DNA of 53,606 bases from Thiobacillus sp. (GTDB taxonomy: Bacteria; Pseudomonadota; Gammaproteobacteria; Burkholderiales; Thiobacillaceae), in contig JAJPEP010000092.1 of NCBI GenBank assembly GCA_021166845.1, positions 1-53,606 of the forward strand, in the 5' to 3' direction. The notes under the pieces were generated by a model, which had not been told where the DNA came from, did not search any database, and saw only the letters and a program-made list of their open reading frames with translations. The position numbers were made by a program, and so were the translations under genes. Of the stretch, positions 8,470-20,736 are shown one piece after another. The number at the start of each line of letters is the position of its first letter. The first letter of the stretch is position 1.

Positions 8470-8771
8470 TCGTGTTCGGATCCGTTGATGGTGAGATGAA
8501 TAAAAGTATGACGCGGGTTTGGGTGATGTCCGGTGGTCACGGTCCATTGAAAAGCATACGGACAGCCGGGCAACGAAAAGCGCACGCCACTACGCAAATT
8601 CTCACGGTGCACATTGAACGTTCCCCACACGCAATAGATTTCGCCGCTCGACGTTGCGTCGCTGAGCACCTTTTCGATAGAAGCACACCAATGCGGCAGT
8701 TCGCTGATCGTCAGACGGCGCTGCAGATCGGCGGCCGAGGAGGGAATAATCGTCGTGGCAAAGAACTCCAT
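8346..8771 (-). pseudogene. Conserved hypothetical protein with replaced C-terminus
   Basis: The frame starts at the ATG at 8771 and reads MEFFATTIIPSSAADLQRRL, then GEIYCVWGTFNVHRE and HTFIHLTINGSEHDQDFIDS. This looks like a compact, conserved family of about 125 aa that I cannot name. After KAGLEAHW (about base 8403) the frame continues into antisense cysK and ends in 18 unrelated residues at 8346. Only a few native residues are probably lost, so the protein may still fold. It is convergent with the cysK fragment, and the shared breakpoint marks one rearrangement junction. Confidence 0.55.
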
Positions 8772-9136
8772 GTATGCATGTTAATCAGGAACTTTGACGG
8801 CTACCGGAAGAGGCAAGATCGGTCGTTGGTATCCCGTGGGGCCGCACAAAGACTGGTAGTGCCACGATAATTGGCCTCCGAATGTCACCTCGACTACATT
8901 TCCATACGTTTGGTGGCTTGTGGATTATGTTGACCGTGGTCTTGTCGTCACCCGTCCCAGCTAAGGTCTCAGAATAAGCGCAGAGCATCAAGTCCACATA
9001 ATCGAGGGGTCTACATAATCGGCCTTATGTGGAGTTCCACGTAAGGCCGAACAGCGGCCAAGCTCCAGAACGTGGTCGGCCCCACACTCTTCAAGGAAGC
9101 CCTGGAAGCGAGCTGCAGCGCGAGGCCGGATCGGGC
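8772..9136. other. Non-coding stretch with recombination-site-like repeats
   Basis: These 365 bp hold no convincing gene. At 8994-9046 there are clustered repeats: CCACATAATCG, then CTACATAATCG, then CCTTATGTGG facing CCACGTAAGG, forming both direct and inverted copies. Similar arrangements occur at the ends of tyrosine-recombinase elements. From 9053 to 9136 the minus strand reads RFQGFLEECGADHVLELGRC, possibly a broken reading frame from such an element. The origin is inference. Confidence 0.4.
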
Positions 9137-9709
9137 CTATTCGACGGGTGCGGACGGCGGCGCCCGGTAGTCGATGGCCACCGTGCCGAGGCGCGAATTC
9201 AGTCCCATCACCGGCACCACCAGCAGCCACTGCCCGGGCGCGGTTTCCTCGGCGCTGATCTGCTCCGCAGTCAGATGGCGCTCGGCATAAAGGCTGCCGA
9301 AGGCGGCGCCCAGATGCCGGCGGTCGCTGGCCACGACGATCGAGCCATCCGCCTTCGCCACCGTCACGCCCTCGAAGCCGTCCAGCTTCACCAGGTCGGT
9401 CACGTACTGGTCCACCTGATCCAGGTTGCCCCCCATCATTTCGCGACGGATCGCCCACGCCAGCGGCACCCCGAACTGGCTGAGCGACTGCTTCACCATG
9501 GCGGCCTGGCGGGCCTCGGCCTGCCTGTCCCATTCCGCGCGCTGGGCCGCCACGGATTCCTGCGCCTGTGTCACCGCATCCTGTGCCTGTCTCACCGCGA
9601 TGCCCTTGGAGACATAAAGCCAGCCGATGATGGCGATGCCGATCACGGCGACGACGATCGGCAGACGGTAGCGATGCCAGAATCCAGCGTTCGGATCGAT
9701 TTCAGTCAT
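9137..9709 (-). CDS. Membrane-anchored protein with coiled coil and sensor-like domain
   Basis: This 190-aa protein starts at the ATG at 9709, preceded by GGAGGAGCACC and overlapping the 3' end of malQ-treY, so it is the last gene of the trehalose operon. One transmembrane helix lies at about residues 14-32 (LPIVVAVIGIAIIGWLYV). A coiled coil follows (VRQAQDAVTQAQESVAAQRAEWDRQ), then a periplasmic domain with a Cache-like pattern (DGFEGVTVAKADGSIVVASD...LLVVPVMG). No catalytic or signalling output domain is present. It may sense or scaffold something linked to trehalose metabolism. Confidence 0.7.
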   Translation of the reverse strand: MTEIDPNAGFWHRYRLPIVVAVIGIAIIGWLYVSKGIAVRQAQDAVTQAQESVAAQRAEWDRQAEARQAAMVKQSLSQFGVPLAWAIRREMMGGNLDQVDQYVTDLVKLDGFEGVTVAKADGSIVVASDRRHLGAAFGSLYAERHLTAEQISAEETAPGQWLLVVPVMGLNSRLGTVAIDYRAPPSAPVE

Positions 9710-12700
9710 GGTGCTCCTCCTCAGGTAATGAATCGGGTCTTGGGTGCGTCCGCAGCAGCGCATAGGGAAACCACTCGAACACCCGTGCCGCCAGCAGGCC
9801 GTGCGCCTCGCCCAGGGCCTGCATGGCGACGGTCTGCCCGGTCAGCGCATTGATCCACGTCGCATGCCCCCGCTCCGGCGGCAGTTCGACCCAGGTGTCG
9901 CCCCACACTTCATCGCCGACCGGCACGCGGCCGTCTTCGCCCATGAGGCTGCCGAACAGGCGCGGCGCCAGCACCACCAGGGTCTCGCCATTGGACTGGC
10001 GGGCGAAGGCGCACAGCTGTTCCGCGCGCGTGCCATGGGTCTTGAGCGGCAGGTAGTCGCCGTCACGGAACAGCGGCGCATATTCACGGCGCAGCGCCAG
10101 CGTCTTCCATGTCAGGTATAGCTTGATCCGCCCGTCCTGCAGCCGTTCGAGCAACTCGCCCGCGCACGCCGCTTCGCCGCGCTCGGCGCACGCGGCCCGG
10201 ATCGCCCGCAGCGCCGCCTGCCGCTGCGCGTAGTCCACCGGCCGCCGGTTGTCGGGGTCCGCCAGGCTGAAATCCCACAGTTCGCTGCCCTGGTAGAAGT
10301 CCGGCACGCCGGGCGAGGCGAGCCTGAGCAGCGCCTGCGCCAGGCTGGTGAAGGCGCCCACGCGCGCGACCCGCTGCGCGAACGGCACGAAGTCGCGCAA
10401 AAACAGGTTGTTCGGCTCGGGCGCCAGCAGCGCGCGGACAAAATCGCCGGTCGCCGTCTCGTAGTCGGCGTTCGGATTGATCCACGAGCTGTTCACCTTG
10501 GCCTCGCGCACGGCCTTGGTCATGTAGGCCTCGGCCCGCTGCGCCAGCCCGGCCAGCGCGTCGGCGTCCGCCGCCTCGAACGGCCATATTCCGAGCAGGG
10601 TCTGGTACAGCAGGTACTCGTCGTTGCGGCTGGGCGCGCGATCATTGTCCAGCTTGCGGCGCTTGCTGCGGTTGAGCTTGCTCCAGCGCGACAGCGCGTG
10701 ACGCCACGCGTCCGGCATTTCCGAGAGCGCGGCGAGCCGCGCCCGCACGTCCTCCGAGCGCTTGCTGTCATGGGTGGAGCCGGCCAGCATGGCGTGCGGC
10801 CAGCGGCGCGCGCGCGCCTGGTTCTCGTGGTGGAAGGCCGCCAGCGACACGCCGAAGCGGTGCGGCTCGCTGCCGACCTCGTTCAGGGCCAGCAGCCGGG
10901 TGTACTGGTAGAAGGTGGTGTCCTCCACCGCCTTCGCCATCACCGGGCTGCTGTACTGCTGGAACTTCATGGCGAAGGCGCACGCCGCCTGCCGGTAGTT
11001 CTCGCTGCGGCCCTGCCCCTGGCGCGCCAGCAGGACGTCTCGAACAAAGTCGAAAATGCTGGTGTCCGCCGCCCGGCTGCGCTTCTTCGCCACGCCAACC
11101 GCCCACTCCACGTAGCGGGCGTCGTCCGGCGCGGTCTCGCAGTCCGCGACGTAGGTGCGGTAGACCGGGAAGCCGGCGACGATTTCGGCCAGCGCGCCAC
11201 GCAGGCTGTTGAAGGTGAAGTCGCAGGTGCGGCGGTCTCCCTTGGCCAGCCGCGTCAGCTGGGTCGCCAGCACCTGCAGCTCGCCCGCCAGCGCAGTCTC
11301 CATGATCAGGTGCTTGTTGGCCCGCACCATCTCGTCGAAATCCGGATGCGAGCCGATGAAGCCCTGATAGATGCGGTTGAAATGGGCTTCGGCGGCGGCG
11401 TCGACGAACAGGCCGCCGCACGCCGCCGCGAAGTCGTAGCCGGTGGTGCCGTGAACCTGCCACGACTCCGGCAGATGCTCGTGGGCGGCAAGGATTTTCT
11501 CCACCACCAGGTACAGCGGCCGCGCGTTTTCGGCGTCCGTCTCGGACGCCGCCGCCATCGCCTGCAGGCGCCCGAAATACGCCTTCGGGTCATAGAGGCC
11601 GTCCGGATGGTCGATGCGCAGCCCATTCACGTAGCCGCGCGCCAGCAGCTCGCGCACCAGGCTGTGCGTGGCCTCGAACACCTCGGGGTTGTCCATGCGC
11701 AGCGCCGCCAGGTCGTTGATGTCGAAGAAGCGGCGATAGTTGATCTCGTCCGAGGCCACGCGCCAGAACGCCAGCCGGTAGGCCTGGGCCTGCAGCAGTT
11801 CGTGCATCAGGTCGAAACCCTCGGCGCCCGGCGCCGCGGTGCCGCTGAATGCCGTCACGTTCTCGTCGACGAACTGCGCGATGTCGGCATTGCCCACATA
11901 CAGCGCGGCCAGGTGGCGCTTGTGCACTTCCTTGTCGCGGGTGCGCTCGGCCACCGATTCCGGGTCCGCGCTGTCGCGTCCCGGCAGATGGCCGAAGGCC
12001 GTGACCAGCGACTGGAATTCCAGCAGCGCCGCATCCTCGTCCCCCAGGCGCAATTGCAGGCGTGCCAGGTCGTGGCTCAGGATGCGCGGGTACTCGCGCG
12101 GATCCACCGGGAAGCGGTGCTCGTAGTAGCGAACGCTGAAGGCGCCCTCCTCCGCATCGAATGCGAGCCGGAGCTCGCCGCTTTCGAGCACGGCGCCGTA
12201 GTGGTCGCCCAGCACCGGCAGCAGCACCCGTCCCGGCAGGTCCCCGGCGATGGCATACCAGTCGATGTCGAAGTAGCCGGCGAAGCGGGAGGCCGGGCCG
12301 TTCTCCAGCACGTCCAGCCACCAGCTGTTGTCGGCGCCCATGATGCCCATGTGATTGGGCACCATGTCGATGATCAGGCCCATGCCGCGACGCTTCAGCC
12401 CCGCGACGAACTGCTCGAAATCCTCGGCGTCGGCGATTTCCGGGTTGAGGCTGCTGTGGTCGGTGATGTCGTAACCGTGACGGCTGCCGGGGCGCGCCTT
12501 GAAAATCGGCGACAGGTAGCAGTGGCTGACGCCGAGCTCGTCCAGATAGGACAGCAGCGCCGTCGCCTGGCGCAGTTTGAAATCGCGGTTCAGCTGTAAC
12601 CGGTAGGTCGCGCGCGGAATCCACAGGCGCACGCCCTCCCCCATGCCGCCGCCGGCCGGGCCGGACACCTGGACCACCGGGCGCGCCTGGCGCAGCGCCG

Positions 12701-14873
12701 GCAGAATGGCCTGCAGCCAGGGGCTGTCATGCCATGCCTCCAGGTTGAGCGGCATCTTCAGCCGCCAGTTCGGATAGACCGGCTCCACGGTGCCCGGCAG
12801 GTTGGGCTGCTCGTGCACGCCGAAGGCGTCTTCAAGCTGCACCAGCAGCAGTTTGGACGGCGCCCGCGCCAGATAGGTGTAGACCGCAACCGTCAGCTCG
12901 GGCGTCATCTCGGGGAAAGCCACCGGCTGCATCCCGCTGCCGGGCGGCAGCACGCCCTCGCCTTCCAGCGCCACCAGCAATTGCGCGCGGTCTTCCGAGC
13001 GGGTGACCACCTGCTCATTGCGCACCTCGTCGTCCGGAAACAGGTGCAGGCGGTCGCGCAGGTCGATGTCCAGCCCCTGCCAGAAGCCCGCCAGCGTCGG
13101 CAGGTCGTGGGTGGTCACCGCGGCCACGGCGTTTTCCGGGTAGGCCTTGGGCGGCTGCAGCCGGCCGTTGTCCTGCCGCTCGAAATACAGCAGACGCGTC
13201 GACAGCACATTCATCGGATGCAGCGCGTCGCGCACCGCGTCCGGCACCGTGCCGAGATCCTCGCCCACCACCAGGCAGCGGTTGCGCTGGCTCTCCAGCG
13301 CGAGGATGCCGAGCAGGTCCTCGAACGGATACAGCACGTAGGCGCCTTCCGCGATCGGCAGGCCGCGCGCCACCCAGAACAGGCGCTGCAATCCCATCAC
13401 GTGGTCGAGGCGCAGTGCGCCGGCGTCGCGCATGTTGGCACGCAAAAGTTCGATAAACGGGGCATAGGCGGCGTCGGCCAGGCGGTGCGGGATCCACGGC
13501 GGCAGGCCCCAGTCCTGCCCCATGCGGTTGACCAGGTCGGGCGGCGCGCCGGTGCTGGCGCCGAGCGCGTAGAGTTCACGCCGTCGCCAGGTGGCGCCGC
13601 CGCCTTCCGCCACGCCGACCGCAAGATCGAGCATCACGCCGATGCCGAGCCCCAGCTCCCACGAGCGTGTGCCGGCTGCGGCCAGCTGGCCGGTCGCCTG
13701 CCACTGCAGGTATTCGAAAAACTCCACCCGTTGCAGATGGGTTTCGCGGAAGGCGTCCACCTCTGGGGCGTGCGGGTCGCGGTAGGCTTCCGGCCACGAC
13801 GGCCAGCCCCACACCGCGCTGTCCCGCGCGCGGAAATGTTCCTGCAGCGCCTCGAACAGCGCCTGTTTGCGCAGGTCCTCGCCGTGCGCCGCCTGGAAGG
13901 CGCGAAAGCCCTGCGCCCGCTCGCTGTCGCGCTCGATGTGCTCGCTGCGGAAATGTTCGTACAGGCATTCGAGAACCTGCTTTTTGACCTCGGCCACGCC
14001 GCGGTAATCGACCTGGGGGGCGGCGCGCAATGCGCGCAGCCGCGCCTGGAACTGCGGCGCATGCACCATCGCGCGGGCCTCCTCGCACCCGGCGAAATCG
14101 GCGATGGCCTCGACGTCGAGGTACAGCGTGTTGAAGAACGAGCGGCTGGAAGGGCTGTAGGGGCTGGCGTGCTCGGGGGCGTCCGGGAACAGGGCGTGCA
14201 GCGGATTGAGCAGCACGGTGCCGGCCCCGACCCCGGCGCAGAATTCGATCATGTTGCGCAGGTCGCCGAAGTCGCCGATGCCCCAGTTGCGTTCGGAGCG
14301 GATGCCGTAGAGCTGGGCCGCGAAACCCCACGCGCGTCCCTCGCCCTGGATCGCCGGCGGCACGTAGCAGGCGGCGGGGGCGACGATGAGCGACATCCCG
14401 GCTGGCTCGCCCTGGCCGTCGGCGCGTTCGAGGATGAAGCGGTGATAACCCGGCTCCACCGGCATGTCCAGCGGCAGCACCCGCCGCACGAAAGCCTGGC
14501 CGTCGAGGTCGCAGTGCCCGGCCGCTTCAAGATCCGCCGGCACGCATTCGCCGCGGTCTTCGGCGCCCGACTCGCGCCGCAGGCGCCAGCGAAACGCCTG
14601 CCTCTCCTCGGCCAGCGGCAGCGCGATGGCGATGCGATGCGGCAGCGCCGGCTCGCGCACTACCATCACCGGCGCCAGCGGCCGCGCCCACTCGCGCTGG
14701 TCCAGCGCCCGCAGGGATGCCGCCGCCTCGTCGTCATTGTTCGCCGGCAGCCCCATGGCCTCGAGCAGGGCGCGTCGGGTCGCGTCGGGCGTGCGATGGA
14801 AGCCGCCCCAGATGTCGTGGTAGCCGGGCAGCACCCCGCAGCGCTCGCACAGCTGGTCGAGCAGCATGCTCAT
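9702..14873 (-). CDS. malQ-treY: Bifunctional 4-alpha-glucanotransferase / maltooligosyl trehalose synthase (MalQ-TreY)
   Basis: One uninterrupted frame of 1723 aa starts at the ATG at 14873, overlapping the treZ stop as ATGA and preceded by GGAGGA. The first ~735 residues are MalQ (GH77): ALRLDHVMGLQRLFWV (nucleophile Asp), LVVGEDLGTVPD (acid/base Glu) and TTHDLPTLAGFW. From about residue 750 TreY (GH13) begins: RATYRLQLNRDF, MVPNHMG, GLRIDHPDGLYD (nucleophile), LVVEKIL (acid/base) and GVPDFYQGSELWDF. MalQ disproportionates maltodextrins; TreY turns the reducing-end glucose into a trehalose unit, which TreZ releases. Fusion may channel rebuilt chains to TreY. The stop overlaps the following membrane gene. 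Such fusions are known but uncommon. Confidence 0.92.
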   Translation of the reverse strand: MSMLLDQLCERCGVLPGYHDIWGGFHRTPDATRRALLEAMGLPANNDDEAAASLRALDQREWARPLAPVMVVREPALPHRIAIALPLAEERQAFRWRLRRESGAEDRGECVPADLEAAGHCDLDGQAFVRRVLPLDMPVEPGYHRFILERADGQGEPAGMSLIVAPAACYVPPAIQGEGRAWGFAAQLYGIRSERNWGIGDFGDLRNMIEFCAGVGAGTVLLNPLHALFPDAPEHASPYSPSSRSFFNTLYLDVEAIADFAGCEEARAMVHAPQFQARLRALRAAPQVDYRGVAEVKKQVLECLYEHFRSEHIERDSERAQGFRAFQAAHGEDLRKQALFEALQEHFRARDSAVWGWPSWPEAYRDPHAPEVDAFRETHLQRVEFFEYLQWQATGQLAAAGTRSWELGLGIGVMLDLAVGVAEGGGATWRRRELYALGASTGAPPDLVNRMGQDWGLPPWIPHRLADAAYAPFIELLRANMRDAGALRLDHVMGLQRLFWVARGLPIAEGAYVLYPFEDLLGILALESQRNRCLVVGEDLGTVPDAVRDALHPMNVLSTRLLYFERQDNGRLQPPKAYPENAVAAVTTHDLPTLAGFWQGLDIDLRDRLHLFPDDEVRNEQVVTRSEDRAQLLVALEGEGVLPPGSGMQPVAFPEMTPELTVAVYTYLARAPSKLLLVQLEDAFGVHEQPNLPGTVEPVYPNWRLKMPLNLEAWHDSPWLQAILPALRQARPVVQVSGPAGGGMGEGVRLWIPRATYRLQLNRDFKLRQATALLSYLDELGVSHCYLSPIFKARPGSRHGYDITDHSSLNPEIADAEDFEQFVAGLKRRGMGLIIDMVPNHMGIMGADNSWWLDVLENGPASRFAGYFDIDWYAIAGDLPGRVLLPVLGDHYGAVLESGELRLAFDAEEGAFSVRYYEHRFPVDPREYPRILSHDLARLQLRLGDEDAALLEFQSLVTAFGHLPGRDSADPESVAERTRDKEVHKRHLAALYVGNADIAQFVDENVTAFSGTAAPGAEGFDLMHELLQAQAYRLAFWRVASDEINYRRFFDINDLAALRMDNPEVFEATHSLVRELLARGYVNGLRIDHPDGLYDPKAYFGRLQAMAAASETDAENARPLYLVVEKILAAHEHLPESWQVHGTTGYDFAAACGGLFVDAAAEAHFNRIYQGFIGSHPDFDEMVRANKHLIMETALAGELQVLATQLTRLAKGDRRTCDFTFNSLRGALAEIVAGFPVYRTYVADCETAPDDARYVEWAVGVAKKRSRAADTSIFDFVRDVLLARQGQGRSENYRQAACAFAMKFQQYSSPVMAKAVEDTTFYQYTRLLALNEVGSEPHRFGVSLAAFHHENQARARRWPHAMLAGSTHDSKRSEDVRARLAALSEMPDAWRHALSRWSKLNRSKRRKLDNDRAPSRNDEYLLYQTLLGIWPFEAADADALAGLAQRAEAYMTKAVREAKVNSSWINPNADYETATGDFVRALLAPEPNNLFLRDFVPFAQRVARVGAFTSLAQALLRLASPGVPDFYQGSELWDFSLADPDNRRPVDYAQRQAALRAIRAACAERGEAACAGELLERLQDGRIKLYLTWKTLALRREYAPLFRDGDYLPLKTHGTRAEQLCAFARQSNGETLVVLAPRLFGSLMGEDGRVPVGDEVWGDTWVELPPERGHATWINALTGQTVAMQALGEAHGLLAARVFEWFPYALLRTHPRPDSLPEEEHHD

Positions 14874-16681
14874 GGCGATTCCTCCAGCGTCCACAGCACC
14901 GACCATGGCCCCAGCTCGCCCTGCTCCGCCGCTTCCAGGGCGAACAGCATTTTCCCGGACGGGGCGGCGGCATCGACCGGCTCGCCCGACAGGTTCGCCA
15001 GCAGCCGCAGCGTCGAGCCGTCGCCGAGGCGCCAGCGCACCCGCAGACCGGCGGCGGCGAACGTCTCGAACGCGCCGGCGTGGCCGGCCATGCCGCGCAG
15101 CCGCGGCACGACGGTTTCCCGACGCAGCCGCAGTAGTTTCCGGTAATAGGCCAGCCAGTCCGCCCGTACCGGGTCGCCGAGCGAATCCCAGTCGAGCTTC
15201 GAGGCGGCGAAGGTCTCTTCCTGGTTGGGGTCGGGGATCGCCGCCTGCGCCGCCGCATCGGCGAAGCGCGCGAACTTGCGAAACTCGCGCCGCCGCCCTT
15301 CGGTCACCGCCGCGCGCAGCTCGCCGCCGAAGTCGCAGAAAAACCGGAACGGCGTCGTCGCCGCGAACTCCTCGCCCATGAACAGCAGCGGGATGGCCGG
15401 CGCCAGCAGATAGACCGCGGCCGCCGCGCGCACCGCCGGCGCCGGCGCAAGCTGGCCGATGCGCTCGCCGAACGCGCGGTTGCCCACCTGGTCGTGGTTC
15501 TGCAAAAAGGAGACGAAGGCCTGCGGCGGCAGCTGCGCGCTCGGCTCGCCGCGCGCCGTGCGATCGCGATAGGTCGAAATCTCGCCCTGGTAGGCGTAGC
15601 CTTCGGCGAGGCAGCGCCCAAGGTGGCGGGCGGGCGCCTCGGCATAGTCCGCGTAATAGCCGTCGGTCTCGCTGGTGGCGAGGACGTGCAGCGCGTGGTG
15701 GATGTCGTCGTTCCACTGCGCGGCGTAGCGCCCCGCGCCCAGATGGCGCGCCTCGTTGGCATCGTTTTCCAGCACCAGATGGACGCGGCGCTTGGGGCCG
15801 AGCGCGGCGTGCACGCGCGCTGCCAGCTCGGTCAGGATGTGCGGCACGGAGTCGTCGATGATCGCGTGCACCGCATCCAGGCGCAGGCCGTCGAAGTGGT
15901 ATTCCGTGAGCCAGTAGAGCGCGTTGTGAATGAAGAACTCGCGCACCGGGCGGCTGTCCGCGCCATCGAAGTTGATCGCCGCGCCCCACAGCGTGTGGTG
16001 GCGTTCGGTGAAGAACTTTCCGGCGTAGACATGGAGGTAATTGCCCTCCGGTCCGAAGTGGTTGTAGACCACGTCGAGCAGCACCATCAGGCCGCGCGCG
16101 TGCGCGGCCTGCACCAGCGCCTTCAAGTCCTCCGGCCGGCCGTAGCGGCTGTCCGGCGCGAACAGCAGCGCGCCGTCGTAGCCCCAGTTGCGCGCCCCCG
16201 GAAAATCCGCCACCGGCATCAGCTCGATCGCCGTCACGCCCAGTTCGACCAGGTAGTCCAGCCGCTCGATCACGCCGGCGAAAGTCCCCTCGGGCGAGAA
16301 GGCGCCGACGTGCAGTTCGTACACCACCGCCTCTTCCCACGGCCGTCCGCGCCATGCTTCGTCCTGCCAGTCGAAGGCCGCGGGGTCGACCACTTCGCTG
16401 GCGCCGTGCACGTCGTCCGGGTTGCTGCGCGAGGCCGGATCCGGCACCCGCAGGCCGCCGCCGACCTCGAACCGGTAGCGCGTCCCGACCCCGGCGTCGG
16501 GCACGGTCAACTCGAACCAGCCGTCGCTGCAGACCGTCATCGACAGCACTGGTTCGTGCGGCACGCCGGCGATGCACAGGCCCACTCGCTCGCAGCCGGG
16601 CGCCCACAGGCGGAATTGCACGCCGTCCGGCGTGACCCGTGTTCCGAATGGCATGTCGTGGCATCGTGTCGTCAAGTCCAT
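14870..16681 (-). CDS. treZ: Malto-oligosyltrehalose trehalohydrolase
   Basis: This 603-aa GH13 enzyme cleaves trehalose from the end of maltooligosyl trehalose made by TreY. It starts at the ATG at 16681 behind AAGGGAG, 7 bp after the treS stop. An N-terminal beta-domain (FRLWAPGCERVGLCI) precedes the barrel. Motifs visible are MVLLDVVYNHFGPEGNY, FDGLRLDAVHAI (nucleophile Asp), LVLENDANEAR (acid/base Glu) and FLQNHDQVGNRA, followed by LLFMGEEFAATTPF and a C-terminal beta-domain. Length and motif order are normal. It sits between treS-maltokinase and malQ-treY with overlapping ends, so all are co-transcribed. Confidence 0.93.
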   Translation of the reverse strand: MDLTTRCHDMPFGTRVTPDGVQFRLWAPGCERVGLCIAGVPHEPVLSMTVCSDGWFELTVPDAGVGTRYRFEVGGGLRVPDPASRSNPDDVHGASEVVDPAAFDWQDEAWRGRPWEEAVVYELHVGAFSPEGTFAGVIERLDYLVELGVTAIELMPVADFPGARNWGYDGALLFAPDSRYGRPEDLKALVQAAHARGLMVLLDVVYNHFGPEGNYLHVYAGKFFTERHHTLWGAAINFDGADSRPVREFFIHNALYWLTEYHFDGLRLDAVHAIIDDSVPHILTELAARVHAALGPKRRVHLVLENDANEARHLGAGRYAAQWNDDIHHALHVLATSETDGYYADYAEAPARHLGRCLAEGYAYQGEISTYRDRTARGEPSAQLPPQAFVSFLQNHDQVGNRAFGERIGQLAPAPAVRAAAAVYLLAPAIPLLFMGEEFAATTPFRFFCDFGGELRAAVTEGRRREFRKFARFADAAAQAAIPDPNQEETFAASKLDWDSLGDPVRADWLAYYRKLLRLRRETVVPRLRGMAGHAGAFETFAAAGLRVRWRLGDGSTLRLLANLSGEPVDAAAPSGKMLFALEAAEQGELGPWSVLWTLEESP

Positions 16682-16688
16682 GCTCCCT

Positions 16689-19976
<3,288 letters not shown>

Positions 19977-20094
19977 GGGCCCTTTTTGTTCCGCGTTGAA
20001 GTGCCGGGCGAGTAATGATTATTAAGAATAGGTGCTAATGCGCGTCGTGCTTGAGCGCCGGCGGCAAGCCTTGAACGTGCACGCCGCGAGGGAT

Positions 20095-20389
20095 TGTCGA
20101 CGGTCTGCAGGAAGGGGGACACGGTTTCATGCGGGTCCTTGAGCTTCTTCATGTGGGTAATGTAGCGGCTGGCCTTGGCGCTGAACACGAAGCCGGCGGG
20201 CACCGCGTCGCGCCACTGGTCCACGGTCGCCGCCGCCGGCAAGTGGTAGAAGCTGGTGTTGATCTCCACGCTGGAGAAGCGTCCGACGTAGTGGACGAGC
20301 CTTTTCCCGGCGGCAAGCCCCTCCGGATAGAACGGCCCTTCCCAATGGTCGTAGGACCAGCCCGAGGTGCCGATATGGAGATGGCTCAT
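20095..20389 (-). pseudogene. DUF72-domain protein, N-terminal fragment
   Basis: The frame opens at the ATG at 20389 with MSHLHIGTSGWSYDHWEGPF, the hallmark start of DUF72 (YecE-like) TIM-barrel proteins, and continues SSVEINTSFYHLPAAATVDQW and FVFSAKASRYITHMKKLKDP. After SPFLQTVD (about base 20097) similarity ends and the frame runs on into treS antisense-like residues. Normal proteins are 240-300 aa, so about two thirds are gone. It sits between the treS start and dodecin. Confidence 0.75.
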
Positions 20390-20472
20390 GGTCTACGCGA
20401 GCCGCCCGTTCGTTCGACTATATTGGTCAATGACCTGCCGCAATGCGCGGCAGTGGCCACGAGGAGGACACC

Positions 20473-20673
20473 ATGTCAGTCGCCAAAATCATCGAAATCA
20501 GTTCCGAATCCACCAGCAGCTTCGAAGACGCCATTAATCAGGGCATCGAGACCGGCGCCAGGACCGTGCGCAACATCCAGGGCGCATGGGTGAAGGAACA
20601 GTCGGTCGTCGTCGAGAGCGGGAAAATCGTGAAATACCGGGTGGTCCTCAAGGTCACGTTCGTCCTCGACTGA
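20473..20673 (+). CDS. Dodecin flavoprotein
   Basis: This 66-aa protein starts at an ATG behind GAGGAGGACACC. The sequence MSVAKIIEISSEST...FEDAINQGIETGARTVRNIQ and WVKEQSVVVESGKIVKYRVV matches dodecins over its whole length. Dodecins form hollow dodecamers that store riboflavin, FMN or FAD and quench flavin photoreactivity; the tryptophan in GAWVKEQ is the residue that stacks on the flavin. It stands alone between a DUF72 remnant and a convergent CBS gene. Confidence 0.93.
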   Translation: MSVAKIIEISSESTSSFEDAINQGIETGARTVRNIQGAWVKEQSVVVESGKIVKYRVVLKVTFVLD

Positions 20674-20736
20674 TGCCGCGGCGTGTCCCTCGGGCCACGC
20701 TTGCCGCAAGCCAGGGCAAACCTGAATTTCCGCGCC

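Noticed and set aside
8785-8997. A 70-aa minus-strand ORF in the gap
   Set aside because: No ribosome site, no recognisable pattern, and it ends within the repeat cluster.
10698-15146. Long plus-strand frames opposite malQ-treY
   Set aside because: Same antisense effect; the minus-strand frame carries the catalytic motifs of two enzyme families.
9702-16664. A 2320-codon minus-strand frame as one protein
   Set aside because: The part before 14873 is the off-frame shadow of treZ; the real start is the ATG at 14873 with a Shine-Dalgarno and ATGA overlap.
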